DNA from: Triatoma infestans | Lineage: Eukaryota; Arthropoda; Insecta; Hemiptera; Reduviidae | NCBI GenBank assembly: GCA_011037195.1 | Contig: JAAEAF010001967.1 | Location: 62,001 to 126,000, forward strand | Direction: 5' to 3' | DNA length: 64,000 nucleotides | Shown here: positions 42,916 to 55,677 of the stretch, piece by piece | Position numbering within the stretch: the stretch's first letter is position 1 | Layout: each line of letters opens with the position of its first letter | The notes under the pieces: generated by a model | What the model was told of the DNA's origin: nothing | Database searches by the model: none | Seen by the model: only the letters and a program-made list of their open reading frames with translations | Translations under genes and position numbers: made by a program

Positions 42916-44759
42916 CGAGGGGAAAGTACTCGATATTCCTTTCCCCTAATCCCCAGTCTAATGTTTATATCCTAACCCCAAGGTTTCCTACAGCCATAAA
43001 TTAGCAATATCCGATCTACAAATTCCACAATAGCCTTTATCTTCCAAACATTTGTCCAAAATTTTTCTTACAGTCACTCCTAAAATATTTCTTTTCGGAT
43101 TGAACATTTAGCCACATTTCTCACACTATCCTACACATCTCTTAGCTAATGAGAAAAACAAGATTATTTCTGTAACCATTAACTGAAGAGTGGAAATTAC
43201 TTTAACAACTTAGATATAACAGATCTGTTGTTATTTAGGAAAATAGGACAAGTAATTGAAGTTAACAACAGGGCAATTATTTTATAATGTTACTTGTCAG
43301 CTATCTTGGTAAATGTGATATCCAATACCAACCATCTATACTCGCTTGGAGTTTGAAGTTGGGTTAAGGCTTTGGTGTACATTATACAGCTATATTATAT
43401 AAATAGTAACTCGATCAATGTTAATTACTGTTAATGAACTTCATCACTTTATTAATGTGTCTGTGAATAGTAAAAGTGATTCTGAGTAAATTTCATACTG
43501 AATCATTTCCCGGTCAAATAATAATTTTAATAAATTTTAATTAATAGATTCACACTATACCCAGCGACATGTTCTCAGGATAAGTGATGTTTATTTTATT
43601 TTACTAAGCAGCAACATAGCCAAGAATATTTGCAGTTTATATAAAGTGTGTATATATAATTCAGATATCATCTTTTATATATAGATATTACAATTTTTAT
43701 TGAAAATGCCATGTTGGAAAATCATTTTGTTAATCATTTTGTTTTCCCAACATACAACAGTTTGGTTGCAATTTGCCTGGAGTCTAGGTGAATTCAGGGA
43801 CAATAACTATGGAAAATATCCCACGGTTCTAATGTATCTACAAATCGGAGTCTCGGCATTAAACTTTTCCAGCTAGTAACAGTAACGTTTGGTAAAACTT
43901 CAAGGATTATAAAGATTTTCTACAGATGAGATTGATAAGCTTGATTCAGTATCATTTAATATCTTCCAAGATCCTTTAGTGCATTAATTATTCACTCATT
44001 CAGCAACTTCCCAGGTATGAAAATACCAACATATCGCACATACTCAAAGACACTAAAAATGATGCTGCATTCTTTACTAGAACCTAGTTTGTTGTAACCG
44101 CATTTGAAGTAGAAGTTAAAGAAAATAGGGACTAGTCCAGCCGACCCCTTAATAAGGATGATTAACCGCCAATTCACTCACATTCAAATGCCATTCAAAC
44201 AACCATCAACGTTCAACGACATCGTTTTCACTCCATCAGTTTGCCAGTCAGTCTGTCACTCTCTCCTTAGGTACCAACTGTTCTCTAAATTGGAAACAAT
44301 GTAAAATCCTTGCAGCAGTTCTCAATATAACCAGTGATCAGTAAGTATCAACTTATCTCAACTTAAGTTTTTCTCTTCTATCCGAGTCCCAAACACATCC
44401 ACTACATTTGTAAGATGTTGACAACTTACTTCCATGAAGAAATATTGTCAGTTAAGTTTGAAATCTGCTAAAGTACAAAGGTTGGATACTTGAATAAATA
44501 AAACTTTATTTCTTTAAAATAAAATTTTGTTTTAATTGTCTAAAAAAAGATTAGCAAGGAGTAATTTTGTTCTTTGTTTAATTCAAAATGAAATTATTTC
44601 AATCTGCTTATTATATTATTTAAATTAATTAATTTTTCTAATAATGAATTTAGAATTCAATTAATGTAAAATATAACCAATTTAATTTATTATTTAATAA
44701 ATAATTATTGAAAATTTATTATTATTAATATTAAGGTTCATCAAATACTATTAACCTTT
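42916..44759. other. Spacer of about 1.8 kb, no gene seen
   Basis: AT-rich. A small inverted repeat GTTGGAAAA/TTTTCCCAAC lies at 43712-43752. No element ends or coding frames are supported. Confidence 0.4.
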
Positions 44760-45185
44760 AAAAGGATTACAAAGCCTTAAAGTCTTTAGGCGCCTTTGGA
44801 GATAGACTGAAGAACGGCACTGATCTCTATCCCTACATCACAAACTCTCTCTCTCTGTAAGGGCTTCTTCCGGGACCTCTTACTTCTGCCAACTATTGCC
44901 GTTTAGTGCTATGGGTTTATAACCATCTCCTTGTTCCTAAAGGAGTGAAGCCCTGTATCTTTAGAAGGATGTCTTAAGTCTAGTTCATCTCCTGCTTGGC
45001 CTGTTGTAGTCGTATAAAGCTGGCAACAACGGTTGAGGTATGATGGTAGTAGCTTCTTCAAACCCTCCCTCTCCCATCAAATGCGGCGGGGTAAGCTTTC
45101 TCTTTAGTTCGTATTGTCCCGTTTCTGTTCCTGTAGCTGTTCTACTCTCATATTAGGTCAAGTTGGAGCAGGATTATTATTACAT
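44760..45185. other. Unidentified higher-complexity block
   Basis: Balanced composition with AGGCGCCTTTGGAGATAGACT (44790) and CTTCTTCCGGGACC (44866). It resembles the 3' region of a LINE in texture, but no motif confirms it. A small inverted repeat TTTAAAGG/CCTTTAAA-type lies at its left edge (44755-44765). Confidence 0.3.
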
Positions 45186-45476
45186 TCAATGTAAAAGATT
45201 ACATACAATTGGCTTCATATTCCAATTAATGCAATTTTTCTGACTATGAATTCTTCTAGTATTATTTAAGTTATCTTAATTTTTTTTTTAATGTTTTAAT
45301 AAAGAAACTGCAAAAATTCTTTAAAATAAATTCTAACTTCCGAGAACACCTCCTCCGCAACAAGCGTGCAACTATCACATGACTGCTGCATAGAATCCTC
45401 TGTTTTAGTGTTAACATCGTCAGCAACAATCCAGCATGAAAGGCCTATTTTGAGATTCAAAAAATAACTTTGCACG

Positions 45477-45477
<1 letters not shown>

Positions 45478-45518
<41 letters not shown>
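45478..45518. repeat. Poly-T tract of 41
   Basis: Uninterrupted T run. It could be the A tail of a minus-strand retroposon lying to its left (45290-45477), which has moderate complexity but no recognised body. Confidence 0.9.
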
Positions 45519-45522
<4 letters not shown>

Positions 45523-45850
45523 AAAAGGAAGAAAGAATACGGCTTTCAGTACTGAGTTCCACCTGTAATATGTCTTCCTAGTTAGCAAATACTCCAAGAT
45601 ATTAGACTTTGCCAAATACAAATGCCAATAATTTTGGCCTTCTGTTTGGCTGATATTATTTCAACTAATATTATTGTTCAAGCCTTCCACAATACAAGGT
45701 ACCTTTACTTGTTATGCTATTATTCTACCTGTACATAAACCATTTTTAGTTTAAAAGTTTTCCTAGAAGTTCACATATTTCTTAATAATATGAAGAAGAA
45801 AGTGATGAGGAAAACAATATCAACGAATCACTGTCTTCTGGAATTGCGAT

Positions 45851-46063
45851 TTGTTGCCTCATTATGCAGACCTATTTTTGTTGACCAAATTTGGCCAACC
45901 AGAGATTGTTAGTGACATCACAACGTTGTTTTCTGCACAAACTTTAATAATAAACTCATTGGATACACTTAAAAGGAGTTTCCCCATCCCTCATGTAGAG
46001 AAAGCCCAACCATCGATGGAACGCTTTCTTTTACTTTCTCAGCTTCGACATAAACACAATTGA
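45851..46063 (+). other. Orphan 70-residue frame, function unknown
   Basis: Reads LPHYADLFLLTKFGQPEIVS... to a PSMERFLLLSQLRHKHN end. Its composition is more protein-like than the neighbouring frames, and it lies after a GAAGAAGAAAGTGATGAGG acidic stretch at 45790. No motif lets me name it. It may be the tail of a transposon-derived gene; it may also be chance. Confidence 0.25.
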
Positions 46064-46089
46064 AATCATATTTACAAAAAAAAAAAAAA

Positions 46090-46520
46090 ATGATAAAAAT
46101 TATAAAAATCCGAAAAATCAAGAGAAAACTGTGGGAAAAAAATTATTTACGAAGTATTTCCATTTCTAATGATTTTGAAATGAAATAGATCATTGAACTA
46201 TATATTTTACTGAAGTGTTGCTCTACTAGAAGAGTCTTCAAAAAATCAATTTTCCTGGAAGATTCTTTTAAAATAAAAGTGATAGGCTTTTATTTAAGTC
46301 GGTACCGCAAAGTTAATGCTAAACGGAAATAACCCAAAACGGAATATCAAGTTTGAAGTAACTGCGATGTTTTTCATTGAGATAATTTTTTGGAAACACT
46401 CACAAGTGAATTGGTTTAAACTTCCCTTCCCCCTCGCGTGAATGGGCACCTGAAATAAACATTAATTTTATGAAAATTCAATTTCGAAAATTTTACAGGA
46501 TCTTCAGCAGTAACAGTTAA
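46090..46520 (+). repeat. DL repeat, central and 3' part
   Basis: TCAATTTTCCTGGAAGATTC (46250), AAAATAAAAGTGATAGGC (46270), CAAAACGGAATATCAAG (46336), then ACAGGATCTTCAGCAG in place of the usual end. Confidence 0.65.
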
Positions 46521-47077
46521 AAGATATTAATTATGAAAGGCGCTGATGGCGATACATCGAAATAAAATAAAATTATAAACTGACACAAAGGTTTAAATTA
46601 AAAGAAGAAGAAGAAAAAAAAAACAAAAAACAAACACACAAATTGACAATTTACATTTAGATTGACAAAATGTCAATTATAAAATCGAACAAGAGACAAT
46701 GAATTGTAAAAAAAAGTAGGAATGGGGATCGACGATATTTTCAATTTAGTTTAATTATTTGATCATCCGTACAATTGAATTCAGATAATCAGGTTTCAAT
46801 TATAATGGTTTTATAAGCATGTGTGTATGTGTGTGTGTGTGTGTATATTGTATTTGAGAAACTTACTTTACAGGGTTTTTAGATTTATATTATTAATTTA
46901 ATGCTACTGCATTAAATCCAACATTAAATGACTAAAATAAAATATATTACACGTTCACATCGGTTATTCTCCGCTCTATTGAAAATCGTCCATCCAAAAA
47001 TGGCTAGATGTTCTTCAATATACCTACTATCTCTTTTTTTTTGGGGGGGGGATCTTTTTATTGAAAGCCATAAAAAA
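46521..47077. other. AT-rich spacer, TG tract
   Basis: Short TG run at 46819-46842. No gene. Confidence 0.4.
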
Positions 47078-47333
47078 AAATCTGGCGTGAAACACTCATA
47101 CAACTTTCTCTTACTGCCATTTAGATAGTTATTACTGTTAAATATTCCTCCAAACTTGGGAATTTCCACCAAATTTAACTGGCTTCATATTAAATATACA
47201 GATGGGAGAATCCAAACAAAGCAACAAAAAAACTTGAGCGAAGCGTATCCTTTCCACTTCCTCGGAACACCCTCCTAAAATCAATTTTCCCGGGAAAATG
47301 TGTTAAACAAAGCTGATTGGTCCTATATAATGT
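47078..47333 (+). repeat. DL repeat, 5' end, cut by a LINE
   Basis: Clean 5' end AAATCTGGCGTGAAACACTC then ACAACTTTCTCTTACTGCC, through TCAATTTTCCCGGGAAAATG (47280) to TCCTATATAATG, where the LINE tail begins. Confidence 0.75.
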
Positions 47334-48520
47334 AGATTAGATTAGATTTATTTACTTTGTTTTTGAGGTGGAGTCCCACCCGCCCCATATAAGTGGAGTT
47401 AAGTTTTACATAATAATGGTACAAGTAATATAGAAAACATAAGAAAGATAAGAAACCAGACAAATATTACATAAAGTATAATAAAATTAAACCAATTAAA
47501 AGAAATACAAAAAAGCCAAGAAATGAAATACTAATCTTTGTAATAAAAAAAATATTAAGAAAATAAACTCTTACTAAAACAAAAGAATTGTTTTTAAACC
47601 ACAAATTTGAGAAGGGACGAATATCATGATTCTTAAAAGAATATCGTACATTTCTTGTGAATGTTCTATTGTATATTCAATGACAAAATAAAATTTCTCA
47701 TTGTTATAAAACTTTAAACAAAATAAAATAAATCGTTAAACTTATTTAAATAAAAAGTATCTAACAAAGTTTAAACTTTAACGTCATCACCAGAAATATT
47801 TAGAAATATATTTAGTAAAATATTTAGCTGTATATTATTCCAACCTCAAAACATTTTAATTAAAAAAAGCGGTTTAAATAATATTTTTCATGAATATTAC
47901 GTATAGAATAATTAGCAATATCTCTCTGAAAACTATTACTAAAACCGGAAGAAGTTATACGTAAAATAATAGGCAGACATATCCTCATCTGACTTATTCT
48001 TAAACAATTCATGTTCTCGGAGATATTATCTTTCTATAATTTTAACTATAATTCGAGTGCAGAACTACGATTATGTCCAGCGAAAATTGATTATTCAGAA
48101 ATTTCAAAACGCTTCCTTGAAATGTATTTTTTTTACCCCAATCATATTTAAGCAAATTATGTACATCAATAGAATCTAATTTATCTTGTAACTGTTTATA
48201 CCAATTAAATTTAGCAACCCAACCAACATTCATTGGAACTGACAGCTTTTAAAAAAAATGTTCAAAACATATTTTTGAAAGACGTTTACTATCCATTAGT
48301 TGAAGGTTCTACTACCACCTAATCATTCTTTTTAAAATTTCTATCTCAATGACCTCTAACCTAACTTCTAGACGAACATACATAATGGTTCGGCTATATT
48401 ACGTGGCTACTGATAAATAGATTTAATATATCTAAGTGGAACGCATTCTTATTTATGAAAATATAACGGAGCCCATAATTCCACGCTTCATAATAAAACG
48501 GAATTAATCATAGATTGTAA
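47334..48520 (-). mobile_element. LINE-B3 remnant with TCTAA tail
   Basis: Minus strand. The 3' tail is TAGATTAGATTAGATTTATT at 47334-47353 (opposite strand AATCTAATCTAATCTA). The long 3' region is followed by coding scraps up to about 48500. It inserted into the DL copy on its left. The 5' end is undefined. Confidence 0.6.
48042..48500 (-). pseudogene. LINE-B C-terminal coding scrap
   Basis: Minus frame with SKRLSKICFEHF, then NVGWVAKFNWYKQL, aligning with LPKLIAINIIEKNIGWFTEW of LINE-B1 (the stretch before the zinc knuckle). Upstream FYYEAWNYG-like residues match the region after the thumb. Several stops. No knuckle remains. Confidence 0.55.
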
Positions 48521-48599
48521 TAATTTTTTTTTTTTGCTTGTTTCCATCGAATCCAATATTGACTTTAATTAAAACTCCTCTGAATTTACGATGCTAACT

Positions 48600-48930
48600 G
48601 TGATATTTTTAAATAAAATAATTCGTTGTTTCTGATAGGTTTATATATATATATATATATATATATCTGTAGTTAGTGCACCAAATTCAAAGGAAATGTT
48701 TAATATCTACAGTGAGAAAAATCGCAGAATACTGAAAAAAAAGCTGTTCAGTAAAGTCGAAATTCCGGTGAGTCTATTTTCTTCAAAATCGAACTTCAGG
48801 CAACATACTTAATTCTTATTAATATTAAATAGGTCATAGAATATTATACAGAATCATATAATATACGGAAATGGTACTTTAGAGAAAGTCTAACTTTTTT
48901 GGCTGGTATCCCCCCCCCCCCCAGATTTTG
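48600..48930 (+). repeat. DL repeat with TA tract
   Basis: TAATTCGTTGTTTCTGATAGG, a TA run at 48641-48666, CTGTAGTTAGTGCACCAAATTC, TTCAGTAAAGTCGAAATTCC, GTACTTTAGAGAAAGTC, then a C run at 48911-48922. Confidence 0.7.
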
Positions 48931-50039
48931 ATATGAAACACTAGCACCGACTCTTTCTTACCGTATGACACATTGGCCCAACTAGCCCACGAACCTCTTT
49001 TTTTCACAGTGTACTCTATTTTTCAAGAAATTGTAAAAGTATGTATAAAATGGAAACTCATTAGACCATATTATCAAAAACGTTTTTGTCAATTTGGAAC
49101 ACCATTTACAGCAACCATTGGTTAACAGTTTACTCGCTAAGTTTTTAGGAAATAATAAATTAATAATCAGTAGGTTAGAAATTTCAGAAGGCGAACTGAG
49201 TAAATAATTAAATATAAATAATCAACTGATTTAAATACTTTCGGGTGCGCTAGGGTTGGGGGTAATTCTATGTAATATTATTTTCATGAAAGTGTCCTTT
49301 TTTTTACAGCTTCGGGTTAATATCCGCAATTAATTATTTCATTTACAATTAACCGAGACCTGATTTATTTAACTTTTTTATTCATTTGCCTGAAAAAAAC
49401 CGGCTTTTTTTGTTTTGTTTTTTTTTTAGGTACTGAAATCTCTATCCGATTAGATTCATGTTTTCTGATTTCATGTTTAAATGCTTAATAAAATTAGGAA
49501 ATTTCAGTAAAGAAAATGAGTACCAGAACGAACTAATAAAAAACAAAATGAAATCTGGTATTCTTGGGGGGGGGGGGGCGGAGTCCTCTAGATATCATAA
49601 TTTTTATTTTCACGATTTTAACAAAGTTATTAGGAAAGACAAATAATTTGGTTTTTAATAATTAATAGACAATAATATTAATAAAATTTTTATTATATTA
49701 ATAATCCTGTATGTGTTAGCTTGTCACAGTATAAATTATGTTATATGGACAATAAACTGAAATGCGATGATGTCATCACAGTGGTGGAATAGGTGGTAGA
49801 ACAATTGTTAAATCTATATAAATATACTGTCAATATTATAGCCCATAATTGTATGTCCACTTACACAAATATTGAGATGGATCAGCTGCATCAATGTTCC
49901 GGGGTAGGGGGTGGGGGTTTAGTTAATTAAATTTTAGCACGATGGGTTTGAGTCAAAGTGGAGAGTTGAGTTCTAAATGTGTTAGTGTTGGTGTTGGTGT
50001 ATGTGTGTATGTGTGAGTAGAGAAAGAGAATCAGGGGGG

Positions 50040-50042
<3 letters not shown>
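48931..50042. other. Spacer, no gene seen
   Basis: AT-rich; G run at 49566-49577. No supported feature. Confidence 0.4.
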
Positions 50043-50078
<36 letters not shown>

Positions 50079-50177
50079 TGAGAAACAAAGAGAATTGCGA
50101 ACAGGGAGTATCCTCTCAGATTAATCGGATACTGTACAGCATCACTGCTACACATCTCTCTCTCTCTCTCTCTCTCT
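50043..50177. repeat. Paired (GA)n and (TC)n tracts
   Basis: GA run at 50043-50076 and TC run at 50155-50177, complementary and about 80 bp apart, so together they can form a long imperfect hairpin. Confidence 0.9.
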
Positions 50178-50245
50178 AAATACTAGAGTAACTCTCTCAC
50201 TCTCTCTTACTTTCCCTTACCTTGCTCTTCTCATCTTCTTCATCA

Positions 50246-50296
50246 TGCCAACATCCTTTCACGCTCATAGTTACCAAACCCAGAAGGATGTTGGCA
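50246..50296. repeat. 13-bp perfect inverted repeat
   Basis: TGCCAACATCCTT at 50246-50258 and AAGGATGTTGGCA at 50284-50296, with a 25-nt spacer. Could be a stem-loop or a dyad binding site. No neighbouring gene gives it context. Confidence 0.7.
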
Positions 50297-50379
50297 CGCA
50301 CATTCTCTATCTCTCACTTATATGCGCACTCTTCCTCTAAACTCCAATTCTGAAATGATGAAATCAACCCTACCCACAC

Positions 50380-50760
50380 CCTAAAGAGAAGTTACACATC
50401 CAAAAGGGAACAGGCTAGAAACACAACCCGATTCGAGCTCGATACAGGCGGTAACAGCGATGGTGTACAGTACTTTCCTGTTAAAGCCTTTCAATATTGG
50501 GTGTAGAGAAAACTGGGTTGGTGGAGTTTTCCACCATCCTCCTGGGCCACCCACTTTCCAAACTGCCGCCAACCGTTACACTGGTGGTGGGGCGGCTGGG
50601 TTTTTGGCGGAAAGGCGCTGTCTCATCCTCTTTCTCATCCACTGCCTTGCCTCTCACTAAAACCCTATCAATTTCTATATATCCGAAACCAACTTTTTCA
50701 TTAAGTAACCAAAAGGTTATATTACACAATCCAGAGTAAGGGGGGAAAAAAAGAGACCAA
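50380..50760. other. GC-richer block open on both strands, unidentified
   Basis: Overlapping frames of 80 residues (plus, 50497-50739) and 95 residues (minus, 50481-50768) reflect its higher GC. The minus frame has an EKEDE acidic stretch but no known motif. Could be a host exon, a promoter-proximal region or an old element. I cannot choose. Confidence 0.3.
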
Positions 50761-50964
50761 TATGGCAATGAAATAATAATGAATTTTTATGGCTTTCTAT
50801 TTTCTTGTTATTAATTTTTGTATTATTAAAAATTTTTAAACACGATTAAATTAAAATAAAAATAATGAATCGACTATTAATTGCTTTTACGTTAAACAAT
50901 ATTACAAGCACAACAATTCCATAAAAAGAGATTCGAGACTTTATTGATGGCCGAGATGTAGAAT

Positions 50965-51556
50965 ATAAAAAAAAAAAAAGTGGGAAACACTCACACGACT
51001 TCTCTAATTCCTCTTATTCAGCGATGTATGTATAAATGGATCAATTTTCTTTAGATTTTCAATTTCGCTCATTTATCTTAACATAAATATATAGAGTGCC
51101 AACCTAGCACAATCAAGGCAGGTAGAGAATGATTACATTCTATAGAGCATCAATTATACTGAACAAACACACTTTAATTTTAACATCTCAGATTCATCAG
51201 AACCATCTACAAAAGATTTGTGTTTTTCTGAAAAATGTTATAAATAGAAAGTACTACATCTATGCAGTTAGCAATACAGATTTAAAGAAAATCGTTGAAG
51301 CAATTTTCTTGAAAATCGCAAAGAAATGGGATTTCCGGTTGATGATATTGACCGCAACCTTCCTGTACGATTCCCAGAGGGTGAAGCAACTAGATGGAAT
51401 ATCAAGCCGTACACATACATACACTTACAGACCAAATCATTTTTCTCGTAAAGAGCGGAAGTCAAAACATGCATTTCCGGAAATAACTCAATTTTGAAAA
51501 TTTGACTGATCGGATTACTTTCTCATACCAGTGGACGGACTAAAAGAATGTAAAAA
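50965..51556 (+). repeat. DL repeat, near full length, short form
   Basis: 5' GTGGGAAACACTCACACGAC then TTCTCTAATTCCTCTTA, GATTACATTCTATAGAGC, CTACATCTATGCAGTTAGC, TTTAAAGAAAATCGTTGAAG, TTTCCGGTTGATGATATTG, CATGCATTTCCGG, and the end TGATCGGATTACTTTCTC. Confidence 0.75.
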
Positions 51557-51948
51557 GTAAGATGTAAAATAATGCCAATTTTTAAAAGTTTAACAGCATT
51601 TGCTTTTTTCTAAATAAAAGGCAAAAATAAAAAATTCAAACGGTATCTGTCATATGGCACTTGTAACATGCGTAGAACAGGTTTTTACGTTTTTTTCATC
51701 CCCCTCTCCTCACCGATCATCACCAAACTACTCCCTCCAGAGAACCGCCCGGACTGCACTTAGTTCGCTTTTTCCAAATAGGTGCCTCACGTTAACAAAA
51801 AAATTTGATCATATTTTAAATTATTATACGGAATTTTTACAATAAACAAACACTCTGCTTATGAAAATATACTACAATCTGCATAATAATTTAACAATTA
51901 TTATAAATTAGTAGTAGTGAATGAAGCTCACTTCACAAAGCAGGTTAT

Positions 51949-51985
<37 letters not shown>

Positions 51986-52417
51986 ATATTTGACTTGAAT
52001 TAAATTAAATTCTCAGTATTTTTCACATCTTTTCAAATTTTTTTTCTATTCATAAAAGAATCAATTTTTAGTGATTGCAGAAAAATAAATGAATTATCCT
52101 ATATATTATGAATGAAGTATTTTTTACACTCAAGTTCAGTTACCGCAATCACTTTTGGACTGAAAGAAGCACTACTTTACTCACTGTTTGATAAATAAGT
52201 ATTATACATGTAGATCATTCATCAAAAACTTCATTTCATACTCAATGAACTTCCAAAAAAAAAAAAAAAAAAAATGTATGTATTTCTGATGAAATTTTCA
52301 TTTTCAAAACTTTACATTCGCGCTCTTGCCCTTAGGGAGTAGAGAAAATAAAAATATGAAAAAAAAAAAGAAGAAAAGATTGTTTTTATATTATACTACA
52401 ACACACCAACACACACT

Positions 52418-52464
<47 letters not shown>

Positions 52465-52964
52465 CCTTTCTCTTCTCTATCAATTCATCTTCGTTGCCAT
52501 CGTATAATATAAATTGGTTTTCCTTGTCCTACTATATTTATTGTTTTATATTTTTAGCATTTTATTATGTGAATATATATATATAAAAATAAATATCAAT
52601 CACCTTTCTTTTAAGATCTCAAGATGGCAGCCACCAAAGACAAAATGTCAAGGTAAATTGTCAACGAGATGACAGAATGAAATACAAATTGTTATTGAGG
52701 AAATTTATATCCTACAAACGATGGTAGTTGGTTTATAATGATATAGAAATTGCTATTTGGAAAAATATAAAAACTAGGAAAAAATACTGTAATATACATA
52801 CTTCGATATAATGAATTGATATACAAAAAATGATTCCTGTTGGATCAATACCAGCTTTGGACTAATGAGACGGGGAGATAATGTGGCGTATATAACATAT
52901 AACCACTTGGGGCAGAAAATGGATTTTAATATCCATTATTTCTTATAATTGCATCAATTGAGAA
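51557..52964. other. Spacer with GA and CA microsatellites
   Basis: GA run at 51950-51982 and CA run at 52419-52461. The 52190-52330 part has faint DL 3' similarity (CATTCATCAAAAACTTCATTT, ACATTCGCGCTC). No gene. Confidence 0.45.
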
Positions 52965-53257
52965 AACCTTACTTTTATCAGAAAATTATTCGCTTTACCT
53001 TTCTAACGCACCAAATTACATGCTCTATTTAGATACTGCTAGGTTGGTCTATTATTTCTATATATTCTCTGAGACTGTATTTTAATTATATCTCAAAGGT
53101 GAAGATATGTCAAGATGGTTGCCTATGAAGTCATTAATAGCAGTGTTCTTTGGTTTAACCCAGTGGACTATACATTATCATCCGTCCATCTGTCAGCTTT
53201 TAATTTTTCTGTCGATAATATTTCCGTGTGGCCAACTTTTTTTCTCCGAATTATTAA
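52965..53257 (+). pseudogene. LINE-B4 C-terminal part, left of the piggyBac
   Basis: Plus strand. RKLFALP then NAPNYMLYLDT (after a shift) matches the KKLF-x-LP-x-N-x-NY start seen in LINE-B1 and B2. Then VAYEVINSSVLWF matches IAKEVISRKILWF of B2. The frame runs into TTAA at 53254-53257, where the piggyBac inserted, and continues beyond it at 55698. Confidence 0.65.
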
Positions 53258-53273
53258 CCCTAGAACGACACAC
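53258..53273 (+). repeat. piggyBac left terminal inverted repeat
   Basis: CCCTAGAACGACACAC, preceded by TTAA. It matches the right end at 55678-55693 with two differences in 16. Confidence 0.9.
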
Positions 53274-53606
53274 TGGGGTGTACAACACCCCACTATATCT
53301 TTCTGTGTGATTTACAGAATTTGTCCTGTGTTTCCCAGGGTTTTCCCCACCATGTAAATACACTTCATTTACTGCTTATTCGTTACGCAACTCGTTCGGC
53401 ATTAGAAGTTTTTTGAAATTTCTGTAGTGTACAAGTAAAGTAATTTTGGGGTGCTTTTCACCCAGTGTGTTTTTTGGGTTTGCCACACCCCAATGTGTTA
53501 GATTAGGTTGCGTTGAGGTAAGTTTTAGTACTCAGTATAAACGTTTAATTATTATTAAATGTGACATTTATTACAGTTATTTTACTGGTTTTTAGCAAAG
53601 TAGGTA

Positions 53607-55307
53607 TGGCTTCTACTTCAAAGCAACCACTTTGTGACGGGACACCGGATGAAATCCAGAAAGTCCTATTACAATTGGAGGAAGATGAGAAAGAAGGGAA
53701 TGTCTTTTTTGGCGATGAAGATTCTGACGAAGAATCAGATAGTGTTACAGAACAAGAAGTCTCTGAAACTGAAGAAGAATGTGATGTAGAAAAGTCGCAA
53801 AAAATATGTAAGTCATCTATATTGCGAGGAAGAAATCAGTACAAATGGTGTACTGATGTTCCGTCAAAGAGAGGCAGAGCTAAGGCAAAACATATAGTTT
53901 CCCAAACCCCAGGTGCGAAAGGTGCTGCAAAAAATATTTCCACTCCCCTAGAATCTTGGAATTTACTAATAAGTAATGACATTATTTCTGCAATTGTGGA
54001 AAAAACAAACCAAGAAATTAGGAGGAATTGACATCAATATCCAGATGTCAGTCTTACCATAGAGAAACAAACGAAAAAGAAATTCGTGCTTTTATTGGCA
54101 AGTTATACCTTGCTGGTGTTAATAAATCTTCAAAGCTGAATATCGAAGAGCTTTGGTCCCCCCAATATAATGGTCATCCTTTGATTAGAATTACAATGTC
54201 GAAGAATCGATTTTATTTTTTATCCTACTGCTTGAGATTTGATGATAAAACAACTAGAGTGGAAGGAAAGTTTATAAGCTGGCACCTATAGGGAAATATG
54301 GGATATTTTCATAAAAAATTGCCAAGAACTGTACACCCCTTTTGAGCACGTGACAACTGATGAGCAATTGTTGGGGTGTAGAGGATGATGCCCATTTCGG
54401 GTATACTTGGCTTCGAAACCAGATAAATACGGAATCAAAATTGTTATGATGAGCGACTCCCGTACTTTTTACATGGTAAATGCAATGCCATATGTCGGGA
54501 AGGTGAACTGCCCGAAAGGTGAACCTGTGCCATCCCATTATGTCAAAGAATTGACGAAAATCATCCATGGTACAAACAGAAATGTGACTACAGACAATTG
54601 GTTCTCGTCCGTACAATTATTCGAACAGATGTTGACACAGTATAAACTTACCCTGGTTGGAAAATTACGTAAGAATAAAGCTGAAATCCCCCCTCAATTT
54701 TTGGTGCCCAAACAATCTGGGACGTCCTTATTCGCTTTCGACTCAAATAAAACATTGGTTTCATATTCTCCAAAACCAAATAAAATAGTACTTCTCCTTT
54801 CTACTCTTCATTATGACGATTCAATTACCGCCGTTACCGGAAAACCTCAAATTATTATGGATTACAATTCGCACAAGGGAGGAACTGACACATTTGATCC
54901 AATGTGTCATATCTACACTACAGCACGGAAAACAAGACGGTGGCCTCTTCGATTCTTCTGCGGCATGCTAGACCAAAGTGGTGTCAATGCATGGTGCTAT
55001 ATACTCTCGCCCAAATGCAACCAAAAAAAAGCGCCGTACATTTTTGCTTGATTTGGGTTACAGCCTAATCGAACCTCACCTTAGAGGCAGATCGCAAGCA
55101 GAAACACTTCGGCGGCCTCTTCGTATTACCATAGAGGACATACTAGGGGAAGTGACCCCTAGAAAAATTGAATATTTAGAAAAACAAGTTAAGTGCGTTT
55201 TCTGTCAAAGAGGTAAAGACAGAAAAACCAAAATGAGATGTTCACAGTGTAAAAGGCCAATTTGTAATGAACATAGAGCTGCGGTGTGTTATGAATGTAG
55301 CTCATAA
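53607..55307 (+). pseudogene. piggyBac transposase, disrupted
   Basis: Encodes a DDD transposase that cuts at TTAA and leaves no footprint. Start ATG at 53607 (MASTSKQPLCDGT); acidic N-terminal region, then the core domain from about 54028 (ETNEKEIRAFIGKLYLAGV, RITMSKNRFYFL), the three catalytic aspartates in MMSDSRTFYM (54455), VTTDNWFSS (54593) and KGGTDTFD (54887), and a C-terminal Cys/His cross-brace CVFCQRG...CSQCKRPICNEH ending in CYECSS at 55307. Lesions: frameshift near 54030, two small indels near 54255-54300, TGA at 54386-54388 replacing a likely CGA, and a frameshift at the A8 run 55023-55030. All catalytic residues are kept, but no full protein can be made. Confidence 0.9.
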
Positions 55308-55677
55308 ATCAACAAAAGAAAAACGTAATTGTGTTCATTTTATACATTCATTTTTTGTTTGTAAATACACATTTATATATTCTAGTTTCATTATAAGAAA
55401 TCGTATTAATAAAATATGTTATCAATTTTTGAAAATATAAATTAGTAGTTAAGTTAAAAATGTACTGATGAAGTTAGAAGAAAAATTTACTTTATTTTAT
55501 TTCTTTACAATAAAGTACATTAATATTATTTAAAATGTTTTACTTTATTTATATCCTAACTGACCTAGCAAATCACTGTAGTAGAGTTTCAATAGTCTTT
55601 AATAACAATTTGATAATATATTATTTAAATTGGGGTATGTGACACCCCAGTAGGTCAGATGAAGTACAAAGCAAGAA

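Noticed and set aside
53107..53357. Two open frames as a separate gene before the transposase
   Set aside because: They are the LINE-B4 remnant running into the piggyBac left end.
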